48,374 nt of DNA, taken from assembly GCA_035943635.1 (NCBI GenBank), contig DASZBX010000139.1:1-48374 (forward strand). The letters are read 5' to 3'. Under the pieces are notes generated by a model. The model was not told the DNA's origin, made no database searches, and worked only from the letters and a program-made list of their open reading frames with translations. This stretch comes from DASZBX01 sp035943635. Its GTDB lineage: Bacteria; Actinomycetota; Actinomycetes; Streptomycetales; Catenulisporaceae. The position numbers were made by a program, and so were the translations under genes. This document shows positions 1-7,835 of the stretch, one piece after another (position 1 is the first letter of the stretch; each line of letters opens with the position of its first letter).

Positions 1-39
1 CTCGGGAACCTCCGGCCACAGCACCGGCCGCATCGACAT
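1..39 (-). pseudogene. IS1182-family transposase, N-terminal 13 codons only (runs off the window)
   Basis: On the minus strand an ATG at 39 begins MSMRPVLWPEVPE and runs off the left edge. The string MSMRPxxWPEVPE is, from memory, the usual N-terminus of actinobacterial IS1182-family transposases. A purine-rich GAGGTGTGAG stretch just upstream can serve as ribosome binding site. The same 13 codons occur at the other end of the window. Nothing shows whether the rest of the gene is intact. The identification rests on 13 residues. Confidence 0.6.
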
Positions 40-141
40 CGCTCACACCTCAATCCAGCCACGACCCCCGCAGCACCAACCCCAAGACTTCCGCACCGCG
101 ACGACCAGCCACAAGAGCCTCAGAAATTAACCACCAGGATC
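1..141. repeat. 141-bp terminal inverted repeat, left copy (IS1182-type element end)
   Basis: These 141 bases are the exact reverse complement of 48234-48374. The match stops at position 142, which is C here and G in the other copy. Read on the minus strand, the repeat holds a non-coding end of about 100 bp and then the first 13 codons of a transposase-like protein. Both inner junctions read GATC next to the repeat, so the element may have inserted at a GATC target in two places. The window ends inside the element, so its full length is not visible. Confidence 0.9.
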
Positions 142-270
142 CCACAGCGCCGGGACATCGAGATCTGGATCACCTCCTACAACGAGCAGCGACTGCACTC
201 CTCGCTCGGCTACCGCAGCCCGACCGAGATGCGAATCACCTGGCAGGAGCGGATACCAACGGCAGAGTAA
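142..270 (+). pseudogene. IS3-family transposase (OrfB) C-terminal remnant
   Basis: Starting directly at the repeat border, one frame reads about 42 residues to a TAA at 268-270. It contains YNEQRLHSSLGYRSPTE, the signature at the end of the DDE integrase core of IS3-family OrfB transposases (consensus N-x-x-R-x-H-x-x-L-G-Y-x-S-P). The catalytic DDE residues and the N-terminal part are missing because the IS1182-type end lies upstream. It is therefore a dead fragment, and it shows that one insertion element landed inside another at this cluster border. Confidence 0.85.
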
Positions 271-742
271 GACAAATGGAGGTGAATGGATGTGCCGACT
301 CCAAGAGCGAAGAGCCTTATCTGACCTCCATTGGGGGAAGGCATAGTGGGCGAAGTCTCTGCGAACTTCATTCGTAGCCTGATGAGATCGTCGGTGTGTG
401 CGGGCGACCGACCTCTGACCCGCATTCCGGGCAATACGGACTGGACGGGTGCAGGACCCGAAGAGTGTAGGGGTGTGGTCCCGAAACTGTATCAATCATA
501 GGCGAAATTTTGCTATACCACAGCAAATGCTCGGAAATATCATGCAGACTTGACATGGACACTTCGGCTAGGTCTGCTGATCGTATGTCTGGCCGACCTT
601 GAGCGTTCGTGAAAGTCGCAATTTCAATCAAATTTGTCTACGCTTGGGCCGGGCTTGCAGATGATCTCGGTCGGGCAGGTGTCGAAGCGTGTTGGTAAGC
701 GCACATACTTCGGTGCCGACCAAGTGTAACCCACAGAAGTTG
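271..742. other. Gene-free, AT-richer stretch between IS3 remnant and small HTH gene
   Basis: I see no convincing gene here. Candidate reading frames on the minus strand have poor codon bias and resemble no protein I know. The stretch is less GC-rich than the cluster. It holds a consensus-like TTGACA at 550-555 without a good -10 element at normal spacing, and a small inverted repeat (TTTGCT 509-514, AGCAAA 522-527). It probably contains the promoter of the gene starting at 689 or 743. Confidence 0.4.
275..332. repeat. 9-bp inverted repeat downstream of the IS3 remnant
   Basis: AATGGAGGT at 275-283 is the exact reverse complement of ACCTCCATT at 324-332, with 40 bases between. It could be part of the IS3 element end or a weak terminator after the transposase. 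The loop is long and there is no T-run, so the role is uncertain. Confidence 0.35.
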
Positions 743-1315
743 ATGTTTGAATATTTACTGTACTATGTCCACAAGCTGTTCGATAGCGTGGCGCGAGGGG
801 GATCGGACCGTAAGGTTGTTCGATTGAGTGGTCAGGTGGTGGTCCCATTGAAACCAAACAGAGTGTGCACAATCAATGTCCAGGCGTACGGTGACGACTC
901 GGATGTCATGCTCGCTGCCGTGAGTGCGGTGTTGCGGCTTTCCAACGACGGAGACGCCAAACTCGTCGAGCTGACAGTGCGCGCCTCCGAAGGCGGCGAG
1001 ATCTCGGCCGAGGCGGCGAACGGCATCGACTTTCAGATGCTGGCTCGCGCGTTCGGCGGAATGTTCGCCGTCGAGGCGGGCTCGCCGGGTCTGACCAAGG
1101 CGCCGGTGGCGCAGGGCAGGCCGCTCAAAAAAGACGTGACGGTGGTCGCCTCCGAACGACCGTACCGGAAGATGCCTGCGGATGTGAAGTCCGTGTTCGA
1201 GCAGACCCACAGCGTCGGCGAGCTGGCGCGCCACTTTAAGGTCCCGCGCTACACGGCCCAGGCTTGGGTCGACCGGCTGCGTCGGAGCGGAGACTTGGCG
1301 CAGGACTTGAAGTGA
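743..1315 (+). CDS. Hypothetical protein with C-terminal helix-turn-helix-like segment
   Basis: This frame encodes about 190 residues from ATG 743. A GTG at 689 would add 18 residues. I prefer 743 because AGAAG lies just upstream and the 18 extra residues look unstructured. The N-terminal two thirds contains a GQVVVPLKPNR segment and an AYGDDSDVMLAAVSAVLRL segment and matches no family I can name. The last 45 residues (PADVKSVFEQTHSVGELARHF, then VPRYTAQAWVDRLRRSG) look like a helix-turn-helix of the kind that follows phased growth or recruits DNA. Base composition is more mixed than in the cluster genes. It sits between a dead IS3 fragment and the glycosylase gene, so it could belong to the host chromosome, to mobile DNA or to the cluster. 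Function unknown. Confidence 0.6.
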   Translation: MFEYLLYYVHKLFDSVARGGSDRKVVRLSGQVVVPLKPNRVCTINVQAYGDDSDVMLAAVSAVLRLSNDGDAKLVELTVRASEGGEISAEAANGIDFQMLARAFGGMFAVEAGSPGLTKAPVAQGRPLKKDVTVVASERPYRKMPADVKSVFEQTHSVGELARHFKVPRYTAQAWVDRLRRSGDLAQDLK

Positions 1316-1533
1316 GGGTCTGGCTCTGGCTACGAACTCGGGCACGTAGCCGAAGCCGTCCCTTCCTGAGGAATTCGCCACGCTGGTGCCGACTTTAAGA
1401 ACCGGCCATCCACTTCATGTCACGTCTCGTGTCTGCAGCACGCCACCGCCCCCGCTCCGTTACAGTCTGTGTGTAGCTTGAGAAAGTCTGCGAGCGCGCG
1501 AAAACTTTTCGACAACGGCGGAAGGAGACGGCA

Positions 1534-2646
1534 ATGCGAGTGAGCTGGGATCAGGTGCTCGGTTGGCGGCTGCGGCGGCAGTTCGTCGATCCCCGGGGGC
1601 GGGCCGGGACCGGCGAGATCGTCAGCCGGCTGTGCGGCATCCAGGCGCAGGTCGGTCCGGCCGCCGAACTCGCGGTCAAGATCCGGCAGGCCAAACCCGA
1701 GGCGGACGGGGTGCGGCGCGGACTGGAGGACCGCTCGCTGGTCAAGACCTGGGCGATGCGCGGCACCCTGCACCTGTTGCGCTCCAATGAGGCGGGCGCC
1801 TACTTGTCGCTGATGGCCTCGGCCCGCACCTGGGCGAAACCGTCCTGGCAGCGTGTGTTCGGCGCTACACCGAAAGAGATCGACCAGCTGACCGAGGCGG
1901 TCGCCACGATCCTGGACGGAGCCGTGCTCACCCGGGAGGAACTGGTCACCGCGTTAGTCGCCGACCAGCGCTTCCACGGCCTGGCCGACCAGTTGCGCTC
2001 CGGCTGGGGCGCGGTCCTCAAGCCGTTGGCCTGGCAGGGCGCGTTGTGTTACGGGCCGAGTAGCGGAACGAAGGTCACCTTCACCAACCCGGCCAGCCTC
2101 ATCCCGGGCTGGACCTCGCCGCCGGAACCGGACGAGGCAGCCTCGGCGGTGATCTCGGCCTATCTCGGCGCCTATGGTCCGGCCTCCCCGGAGGTCTTCG
2201 ACGCCTGGCTCTCCCGCAACAGCCTGAGCAAACCGGTTCTGCGCCGCTGGTTCGCCGAACTGGGCGGCGATCTGACCGCGGTAGACATCGAAGGCCGCAA
2301 GGCGTTCGTGCTGTCCGAGCACGTCGACGAACTCGCCAAGGCGGTCCCCGCCGATCAGGTGCGCCTGCTCGGCGCCTTCGACCAGTACATCCTCGGACCG
2401 GGGACGAAGGATCCGATCCTGCTGCCCGCCGCACACCGGGCGAAGGTCAGCCGGACCGCCGGGTGGATCTCGCCGATCGTCGTGCGGGCCGGCCGGGTGG
2501 TCGGCATCTGGGAAACCGAGGGTGCGGATCTGGTGGTGACCTTGTTCCCGGAGGCGGAGCCGGTGCCGGCCGCCGCGCTGGAGGCCGAGGCCGGCCACGT
2601 GGCCCGGGCCAGTGGACTGACCGGTCTCAAGGTGCGGATGGCGTGA
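1534..2646 (+). CDS. AlkZ-like DNA glycosylase (HTH_42 family), probable self-resistance protein
   Basis: This 370-residue protein belongs to the winged-helix HTH_42 (AlkZ/YcaQ) family of DNA glycosylases, which excise alkylated or crosslinked purines. The N-terminus (VSWDQVLGWRLRRQ) and LCGIQAQVGPAAELAVKIRQ are characteristic. Gln37 and Gln39 form the QxQ motif reported as catalytic in Streptomyces AlkZ, the azinomycin-resistance enzyme. YcaQ-type relatives carry QxD. VKTWAMRGTLHLL around residues 70-82 is another family block. The start at 1534 has a good GGAAGGAG site. The gene converges on the NRPS at 2676. It contains a TTA codon (1954-1956), so its translation may depend on bldA tRNA if the host is Streptomyces. 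Its position at the edge of an aziridine-type cluster fits repair of product-DNA adducts. Family assignment is strong; the self-resistance role is inference. Confidence 0.85.
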   Translation: MRVSWDQVLGWRLRRQFVDPRGRAGTGEIVSRLCGIQAQVGPAAELAVKIRQAKPEADGVRRGLEDRSLVKTWAMRGTLHLLRSNEAGAYLSLMASARTWAKPSWQRVFGATPKEIDQLTEAVATILDGAVLTREELVTALVADQRFHGLADQLRSGWGAVLKPLAWQGALCYGPSSGTKVTFTNPASLIPGWTSPPEPDEAASAVISAYLGAYGPASPEVFDAWLSRNSLSKPVLRRWFAELGGDLTAVDIEGRKAFVLSEHVDELAKAVPADQVRLLGAFDQYILGPGTKDPILLPAAHRAKVSRTAGWISPIVVRAGRVVGIWETEGADLVVTLFPEAEPVPAAALEAEAGHVARASGLTGLKVRMA

Positions 2647-2647
2647 G

Positions 2648-2668
2648 CCCGGCGCCGGATCGGCCGGG
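2648..2668. terminator. Short hairpin between convergent genes
   Basis: CCCGGC (2648-2653) and GCCGGG (2663-2668) form a 6-bp stem in the 29-bp gap between the convergent glycosylase and NRPS genes. The position suits a bidirectional terminator, but the stem is short and has no T-run. Confidence 0.3.
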
Positions 2669-2675
2669 TCGCGGC

Positions 2676-5600
2676 TTAGCAACCGAGCCCGGACAACGGC
2701 AGCGCCGGATCTGCCGTCGCCCGGGCCAGGAGCGTGCCCACCTGGTCGATCCGGCCCAGTCCGGTCTCCCGGTCCCACAGATCCGTGTTGACTTCCAGCA
2801 TCACCGCGGCGCCGCCCGCCTGCATCAACGCGTGGAACGACAGATCGTAGCGGGCGGTGCCGTGGGAGACGAGCTCGTACGAGGTCTCGCACCCAGGCAG
2901 CTGCAACGGTATCCAGTTCGCCAGTTGCAGCTCGGACGTGACCTGGTAGATCGGGTGCACCCCCGGGACCCGATCCGTCCGGACGGATTCCACGATCTCG
3001 GCGAACGGCAGCCGCTGGTTCTCGTAGGCGCGCAGCAGGCTCCGACCGACCCGATCGAGCAAGTCGGCGAACGAGGGGTCCGCGGAACAGTCCACCCGCA
3101 ATGGCAGAACGTTCAGAAAGCACCCGATCAGCGCCTGCGAGCCGTGGACGGTCCGGTTCTCGGTCGGCACCCCGAGCACGACGTCCGTCTGCCCGGTCAG
3201 CCGGTGCAGCAGTGCGACGACTCCGGTGCAGAAGACGGTGAACGCGGTCGTGCGGTGCTGCCGGGCGCACGCCGTGATCGCCTCGCCGAGTTCGGGGGAG
3301 GCGGGCCGGCTCAGGAACTCCCCGGCGAAGGTCGGCTTGGCCGGCCGCGGTCGGTCGGTCGGCAGGACCAGACGAGGCGCTCCGGTCAAGGTCCTGATCC
3401 AGAACCGCCGCAAGCGCTCGCCTTCGGGCCCCGCGAGCAGTTCCTGCTCTGCGCGGACGATCTCGCGCATGTCGGTGGGCACGGAGACTAGTGCCGCCGG
3501 TCGGCCTTCTACGCGGGAGACGTAGAACGCGGACAGCTCGCGCATGAAGATCGTCATGGATACTTCGTCGGTGACGAGGTGGTGGAACAGCAGGTGAAGC
3601 ACACACTGCTCGTCGCCGAGGCGGACCAGTCGGGCTCGCAGGAGCGGGCCGGTGGCGATATCGAACCCGCTGTATGCGGTGTCCCTTCCCAGCGCGCTGT
3701 TTCGCGCGGCGCGATCGGCTGCTGGCAGGTCGCGCAGGTCCACGATCGGTACGTCGAATCCGCCATAGGGCACGATGCGCTGAACCGGCTCGCCGCCTGC
3801 TTCGATGAAGACTGCGCGCAGGCCATCCTGGCGCTCGACGACGTCGCTGACCGCCGCGCGCAAGGCCGACTCGTCCACGGGCCCGGTGATCTGCAGGAGC
3901 AACGGGATCGTGTGGGTCAGCGCGCCGGGGTTGGCCTGTTCGGCCAGCCAGAGTTGCCGTTGTGCGGCGAGCAGCGGGAACGGTTCGGTCGGCTGGGCCG
4001 GCCCGGGCCGCACAGCCTGGTCGCGTCCGTCGGCGGCCGATCCGGGCTCGGTCTGCGCCGCTGTTCGGGGCTCGACCACCTGGTCGTCGTATCCGTCGGC
4101 TCCGTCGGATTCATCGGCGACGTAGGCGAGCAGGTCGTCGAGTCGCGGGTGCAGCTTGCGAAGTTCGGCGACGAATTCGACCGGTGTGGGGTTTTCGAAC
4201 AGCGTGCGCAAGGAGACGGCGACCCCGAGGCTGTCGGCGAGGTCGGCGATCAGCCTGGCCGCGATCATCGAGTGCCCGCCTTCGACGAAGAAGTCTGCCT
4301 GGGCGTCCAGCTGCGACACTTCGAGGGCTTGGGCCCAGATCAGGCAGATCAGAGCCAGGAGGGTGTCATCCGGATCCGCGGTGCCGGTCTGTTGCGGGGG
4401 TTCGGACAGCAGTTCCAGTCCGTCGACGAGTTCCAGCTCGCCCTGGGGATTGCGGCGCACGGTCAGGGCGGTGGCTGCCCCGTCGAAGTGGAGCGTGGCG
4501 GGACTGTAAGGGGAGGTCCGCCCGTCGCCTATCCGCAGTCTGTCCTCGTCGCCGCCGAGCAGGACGGGCCACCTTGCGGGTAGGTGGGTGAGTTCCGCGG
4601 CCAGCACGGTGTCGCCTGACAGATTTATCAGTCGATAAGCGCGCCGCCCCGCGTCTTCGCGCAGCCGCGCCAGGTCCGCGGCTGGCACAGGCCCAGAGGC
4701 GATCAGGGTCTGTGCGCTCGTCATATCCGTGTACGTACCGAATTTGCCGTCGGATACGAGGATGATCGCTGCGTCGGCCGCATTCTCGGAGTCCAAGATG
4801 CGCGCGCCGACCGCGGCTGCGGCAGCACTCAACTGCGCCGCCTCCTCTGCATCGCCGGGCAGTCCGACCGTGTCGGAACCGTTCAGGCCGAGCGCGCTCG
4901 CCAGTCGGGCCGGGCCGGCCTGGGCCAGACCGGCCATCGGCAGGCTCGACAGCGGCGTGTCCGGTGCCGCGCTCCAGGTCCGCAGGATCCGTTCGTAGTC
5001 GTCGACCAAGATGTCGATGCCGTGCTCGGTGTAGACGGCCGAGTCGTATTCGACCCAGATCCGCACGCCGTCCTGCTCCACGGCGACCTCGACGATCGTG
5101 TCGAACCTGCCTCGTTCACGGCGCACCGGCATGCTTCGCGCCGCAGCGCCGCCGAAGGACGGTTCGCCGATCGCGTCCACTGCCGGAAGGAACAGGTGCT
5201 GGACCAGCGGAGTGCGGCTGGGGTCGCGACGGCGCCCGGCCAGGTCGGTGATCCGGCTCAGCGGCAGTCGGCCGTGGTCCACGGCGTCGGCGACGGCCGC
5301 GGCACACCGCGAGGCCAGCTCGGCGAATCCGGGGTCGCCGCCGGTGCCGACCCGCAGCGGCACCGTGTTCGCGAATTGGCCGATCAGCTGCTCGATTTCG
5401 GGGGTGGTCCGGTTCGCGCACAGGGTTCCGAGCAGGAAGTCCTCGATTCCGGTGGAGCGGGTGACCAGGGCGGCGAAGGCGGCCAGGGCCGCCGCGAACG
5501 GTGTGGTGCGGTGAGCGCGCGCGAAGGAGAGCAGACTCGAACCTGTCCCGCCGCCGACCAGGTAGTCGGTGCGCCGGCCGAGCGTGCCCTTGACCGCGGG

Positions 5601-6263
5601 CCGGGGTCGGTCCGGCCGCAGGTCGAGTTGATCGGGCGCGCCGTGCAGGGTTTTGCGCCAGAAGTCGGTGTCTGTCTTCTCGGCCTCGGGTAGCAGAACG
5701 TCGCGTTCCCATACGGCGAAGTCTGCATACTGTAGTTCGGGCGCCGCGATCGGGGACGGTTGTCCGTGCAACGCGGCGGTGTAGTCGCGGCTGATCTCGG
5801 ACAGGAGTATGCGCACACTGGTCGCGTCCGAAACCAGGTGGTGAACCGCCAGCGCCAGCACGGTGGTGTCGTCGTGCATCCGGACGGCCCGGAATCGCAG
5901 CAGTGGGCCCACGGCCGGATCCAGGATGGTCTTGGCGAAGGAGGCCAGTTCCTGCGCCAGGGCAGATTCCGGGTCCGCATCGGCCAGATCGGTGATGTCT
6001 GCCCAGCTTAGCGGCGGTTCGGGCGATGCGGGAAGAACGCGCAGCGCAGGTGTGCCGTGTTCGTCGACGACTATGCTGCGCAGGATCTCATGTCGTTCGA
6101 ACAGGGCAGACAGGGCGCGTTGCAGCGAGCCTCGGTCCAGTGCGCCGTCTATGCGTACGGCCACGCACTCGGTCTGCGATCCGTCGGCGGGAGCGGCTGT
6201 GCCGGCCCCCCAGAAGTGCTCCTGGATCGGAGCCAGCGGGACGTCCTGTTGTATGTCTGCCAC
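2676..6263 (-). CDS. NRPS: C - eroded A - PCP - C
   Basis: This 1195-residue NRPS begins at a GTG. Residues 1-430 are a condensation domain whose active-site motif is HHLVSDA (about 138-144). Residues 450-600 sit where an adenylation domain should be, but only about 150 residues remain and no A3 (TSGSTG-type) core or A7/A8 motifs are visible, so I read it as an eroded, inactive A domain. A carrier domain follows (FFVEGGHSMIA, Ser near 664), then a Pro/Asp-rich linker and a second condensation domain from about 755 to the end, with HHLVTDE near 893. Its PCP must be loaded by another enzyme in the cluster. Two C domains around one carrier suggest it joins an upstream acyl group and passes the product on, for example naphthoyl ester then amide formation. 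It is transcribed away from the exporter gene. Confidence 0.88.
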   Translation of the reverse strand: MADIQQDVPLAPIQEHFWGAGTAAPADGSQTECVAVRIDGALDRGSLQRALSALFERHEILRSIVVDEHGTPALRVLPASPEPPLSWADITDLADADPESALAQELASFAKTILDPAVGPLLRFRAVRMHDDTTVLALAVHHLVSDATSVRILLSEISRDYTAALHGQPSPIAAPELQYADFAVWERDVLLPEAEKTDTDFWRKTLHGAPDQLDLRPDRPRPAVKGTLGRRTDYLVGGGTGSSLLSFARAHRTTPFAAALAAFAALVTRSTGIEDFLLGTLCANRTTPEIEQLIGQFANTVPLRVGTGGDPGFAELASRCAAAVADAVDHGRLPLSRITDLAGRRRDPSRTPLVQHLFLPAVDAIGEPSFGGAAARSMPVRRERGRFDTIVEVAVEQDGVRIWVEYDSAVYTEHGIDILVDDYERILRTWSAAPDTPLSSLPMAGLAQAGPARLASALGLNGSDTVGLPGDAEEAAQLSAAAAAVGARILDSENAADAAIILVSDGKFGTYTDMTSAQTLIASGPVPAADLARLREDAGRRAYRLINLSGDTVLAAELTHLPARWPVLLGGDEDRLRIGDGRTSPYSPATLHFDGAATALTVRRNPQGELELVDGLELLSEPPQQTGTADPDDTLLALICLIWAQALEVSQLDAQADFFVEGGHSMIAARLIADLADSLGVAVSLRTLFENPTPVEFVAELRKLHPRLDDLLAYVADESDGADGYDDQVVEPRTAAQTEPGSAADGRDQAVRPGPAQPTEPFPLLAAQRQLWLAEQANPGALTHTIPLLLQITGPVDESALRAAVSDVVERQDGLRAVFIEAGGEPVQRIVPYGGFDVPIVDLRDLPAADRAARNSALGRDTAYSGFDIATGPLLRARLVRLGDEQCVLHLLFHHLVTDEVSMTIFMRELSAFYVSRVEGRPAALVSVPTDMREIVRAEQELLAGPEGERLRRFWIRTLTGAPRLVLPTDRPRPAKPTFAGEFLSRPASPELGEAITACARQHRTTAFTVFCTGVVALLHRLTGQTDVVLGVPTENRTVHGSQALIGCFLNVLPLRVDCSADPSFADLLDRVGRSLLRAYENQRLPFAEIVESVRTDRVPGVHPIYQVTSELQLANWIPLQLPGCETSYELVSHGTARYDLSFHALMQAGGAAVMLEVNTDLWDRETGLGRIDQVGTLLARATADPALPLSGLGC

Positions 6264-6473
6264 GCTAGCACAATATAGCCTGATCTAGGCTTCGTGGTGT
6301 GCGTGCAGTGTCTTTTCTCCGAGCGCGGCCGAGCAGACAGTTCGGGTAGGCGGGATGTGTGCTTCCTGCTAGACTCTGTCGCGCTCGTCTTGCAGACTGT
6401 TGTTGCCTTTTGCGGGCAGCCGAGACCCTGCCCTGGTATCGGATTCGACGGCGAAACCCCGGAGTGGATACAG
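6264..6473. promoter_or_regulatory. Divergent promoter region between NRPS and exporter operons
   Basis: This 210-bp gap separates divergent operons. On the minus strand TATATT (complement of 6272-6277) lies eight bases from the NRPS GTG. No Shine-Dalgarno sequence is visible there, so the NRPS mRNA may be leaderless. An imperfect palindrome, CCTGATCTAGG at 6279-6289, lies just upstream and could be an operator. On the plus side the exporter ATG at 6474 is preceded by a GGAGTGG site. No experimentally supported regulator site is recognisable. Confidence 0.45.
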
Positions 6474-7790
6474 ATGACCGATCGTCCAGCCCTCCAAGAG
6501 CAACAGCGGGACGGGGAAACGGTGAAGCCGCGGTCCGTGCTGCACCGCAACCGCAACTTCCTCCTGCTGTGGTCCGGCGAATCCATCAGTCTGCTGGGCA
6601 GCCAGATCAGCCTGGTCGCGCTGCCCTCGCTGGCGGTGCTGGTCTTCGGCGCCGGGGCGTTCGGGGTGGCCGCGCTGGTCGCTCTGCAGTGGTTGCCGTT
6701 CATCTTCCTCGCGCCCATCATGGGTGTGTTCACCGACCGGCTGCGCCGCAAGCCCTTGATGCAGGTGGCCAACGTCGCCAGGATGCTCATCCTCGGTTCG
6801 CTGCCGATCGCCGCGGCGCTCGGCGGTCTGACTATGGCCCAGTTGTATTCGGCCGCCGCGCTCAAGGGCGTCTTCGACGTCGTTTTCCAGCTCTCCTACC
6901 AGGCCCTCATGCCGCAGCTGCTGGACCGCGCCGACCTGGCCGAGGGCAATGCGAAGACGCAGCTGAGCGTGTCCGTGTCCCAGGTACTGGGCCGGTCGAT
7001 CGGCGGCGGGCTGGTCAGCGCGGTGGGTGCGGCCCGCGCGGTGGCCGGCGACGCCCTGTCGTATGTGGCCTCGATCATCGGCCTGGCCATGATCGACAAG
7101 GAGAGGGCCGCGCCGGCGGCTTCGGGCCGGGGGATCAAGGCCACCCTGGCGGACCTCCGGGGCGGCGCGAAGCTGACCTTCGGCAACCGCCTGCTGCGCT
7201 CGCTCATGCTGATGGCCACCTTCGGCAACATGGCGGTGTCGCTGACTCTCGCCATGATCGTGGTCTTCGCCTATCGGAACCTGCACTTCAACGGCGCCCA
7301 GCTCGGTCTCGCGCTCGGGCTGGGCAGCGCGTCGATCATCCTCGGTGCGATGTTCTCCCGGAAGATCAACGCGCGCCTGGGCATGGGCCGCACCCTGATC
7401 CTCACCCACACGCTGCTGGGCCTGGCGTTCCTGCTGCTGCCGGCCGCCACCTCCGGCGGCAAGGGCTTCGCCTTCGCGGTGATCGTGGTCTCCCAGTGCA
7501 TCTCCTCCTTCACCTCGCCGATCGCCAACGTCGGCATCATGACGCTGATCCAGAAGACCACCCCGCCGCAGGCGATGGGCCGGGTCGGCGGGGTCTCGCT
7601 GCCCTTCGTCTGGGGGGCGAACGCGGTCGGGCCGCTGCTCGGCAGCGCGATCGCCGCAGCCTTCGCCGATACCGCGGTGGTCTTCTTCGTCGCGGCCGGG
7701 CTGGCCTGGACCGCGGTGCTGTGGATCTTCGTCGGCTCCGTGCAGAAGATCACCGACGAGGTCCCGGAAGAACTGCGGTTGCAGCTGTGA
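6474..7790 (+). CDS. MFS efflux transporter (EntS/MFS_3-like)
   Basis: This 438-residue membrane protein has about ten to twelve hydrophobic helices. The N-terminal block LLLWSGESISLLGSQISLVA and the loop FTDRLRRKPLM (the MFS motif A position between helices 2 and 3) place it in the major facilitator family, close to EntS/MFS_3-type exporters. It is the first gene of the operon running to 12.86 kb, followed 45 bases later by the A-PCP gene. In such clusters this gene usually exports the product and adds to resistance. Substrate cannot be read from the sequence. An upstream in-frame extension to 6294 is possible, but ATG 6474 fits the family N-terminus and has a ribosome site. Confidence 0.88.
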   Translation: MTDRPALQEQQRDGETVKPRSVLHRNRNFLLLWSGESISLLGSQISLVALPSLAVLVFGAGAFGVAALVALQWLPFIFLAPIMGVFTDRLRRKPLMQVANVARMLILGSLPIAAALGGLTMAQLYSAAALKGVFDVVFQLSYQALMPQLLDRADLAEGNAKTQLSVSVSQVLGRSIGGGLVSAVGAARAVAGDALSYVASIIGLAMIDKERAAPAASGRGIKATLADLRGGAKLTFGNRLLRSLMLMATFGNMAVSLTLAMIVVFAYRNLHFNGAQLGLALGLGSASIILGAMFSRKINARLGMGRTLILTHTLLGLAFLLLPAATSGGKGFAFAVIVVSQCISSFTSPIANVGIMTLIQKTTPPQAMGRVGGVSLPFVWGANAVGPLLGSAIAAAFADTAVVFFVAAGLAWTAVLWIFVGSVQKITDEVPEELRLQL

Positions 7791-7835
7791 CCGGCCGAGG
7801 CAGCCGGCGAATACCCGAAGGGGCGTGGTTTCCCG

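Noticed and set aside
1..141. Terminal inverted repeat as a linear replicon telomere
   Set aside because: The repeat carries a transposase start reading outward and interrupts two other mobile elements. It lacks the nested palindromes of Streptomyces telomeres.
127..495. 122-codon minus-strand frame opposite the IS3 remnant
   Set aside because: The plus strand carries the clear IS3 OrfB signature. The minus frame has no motif.
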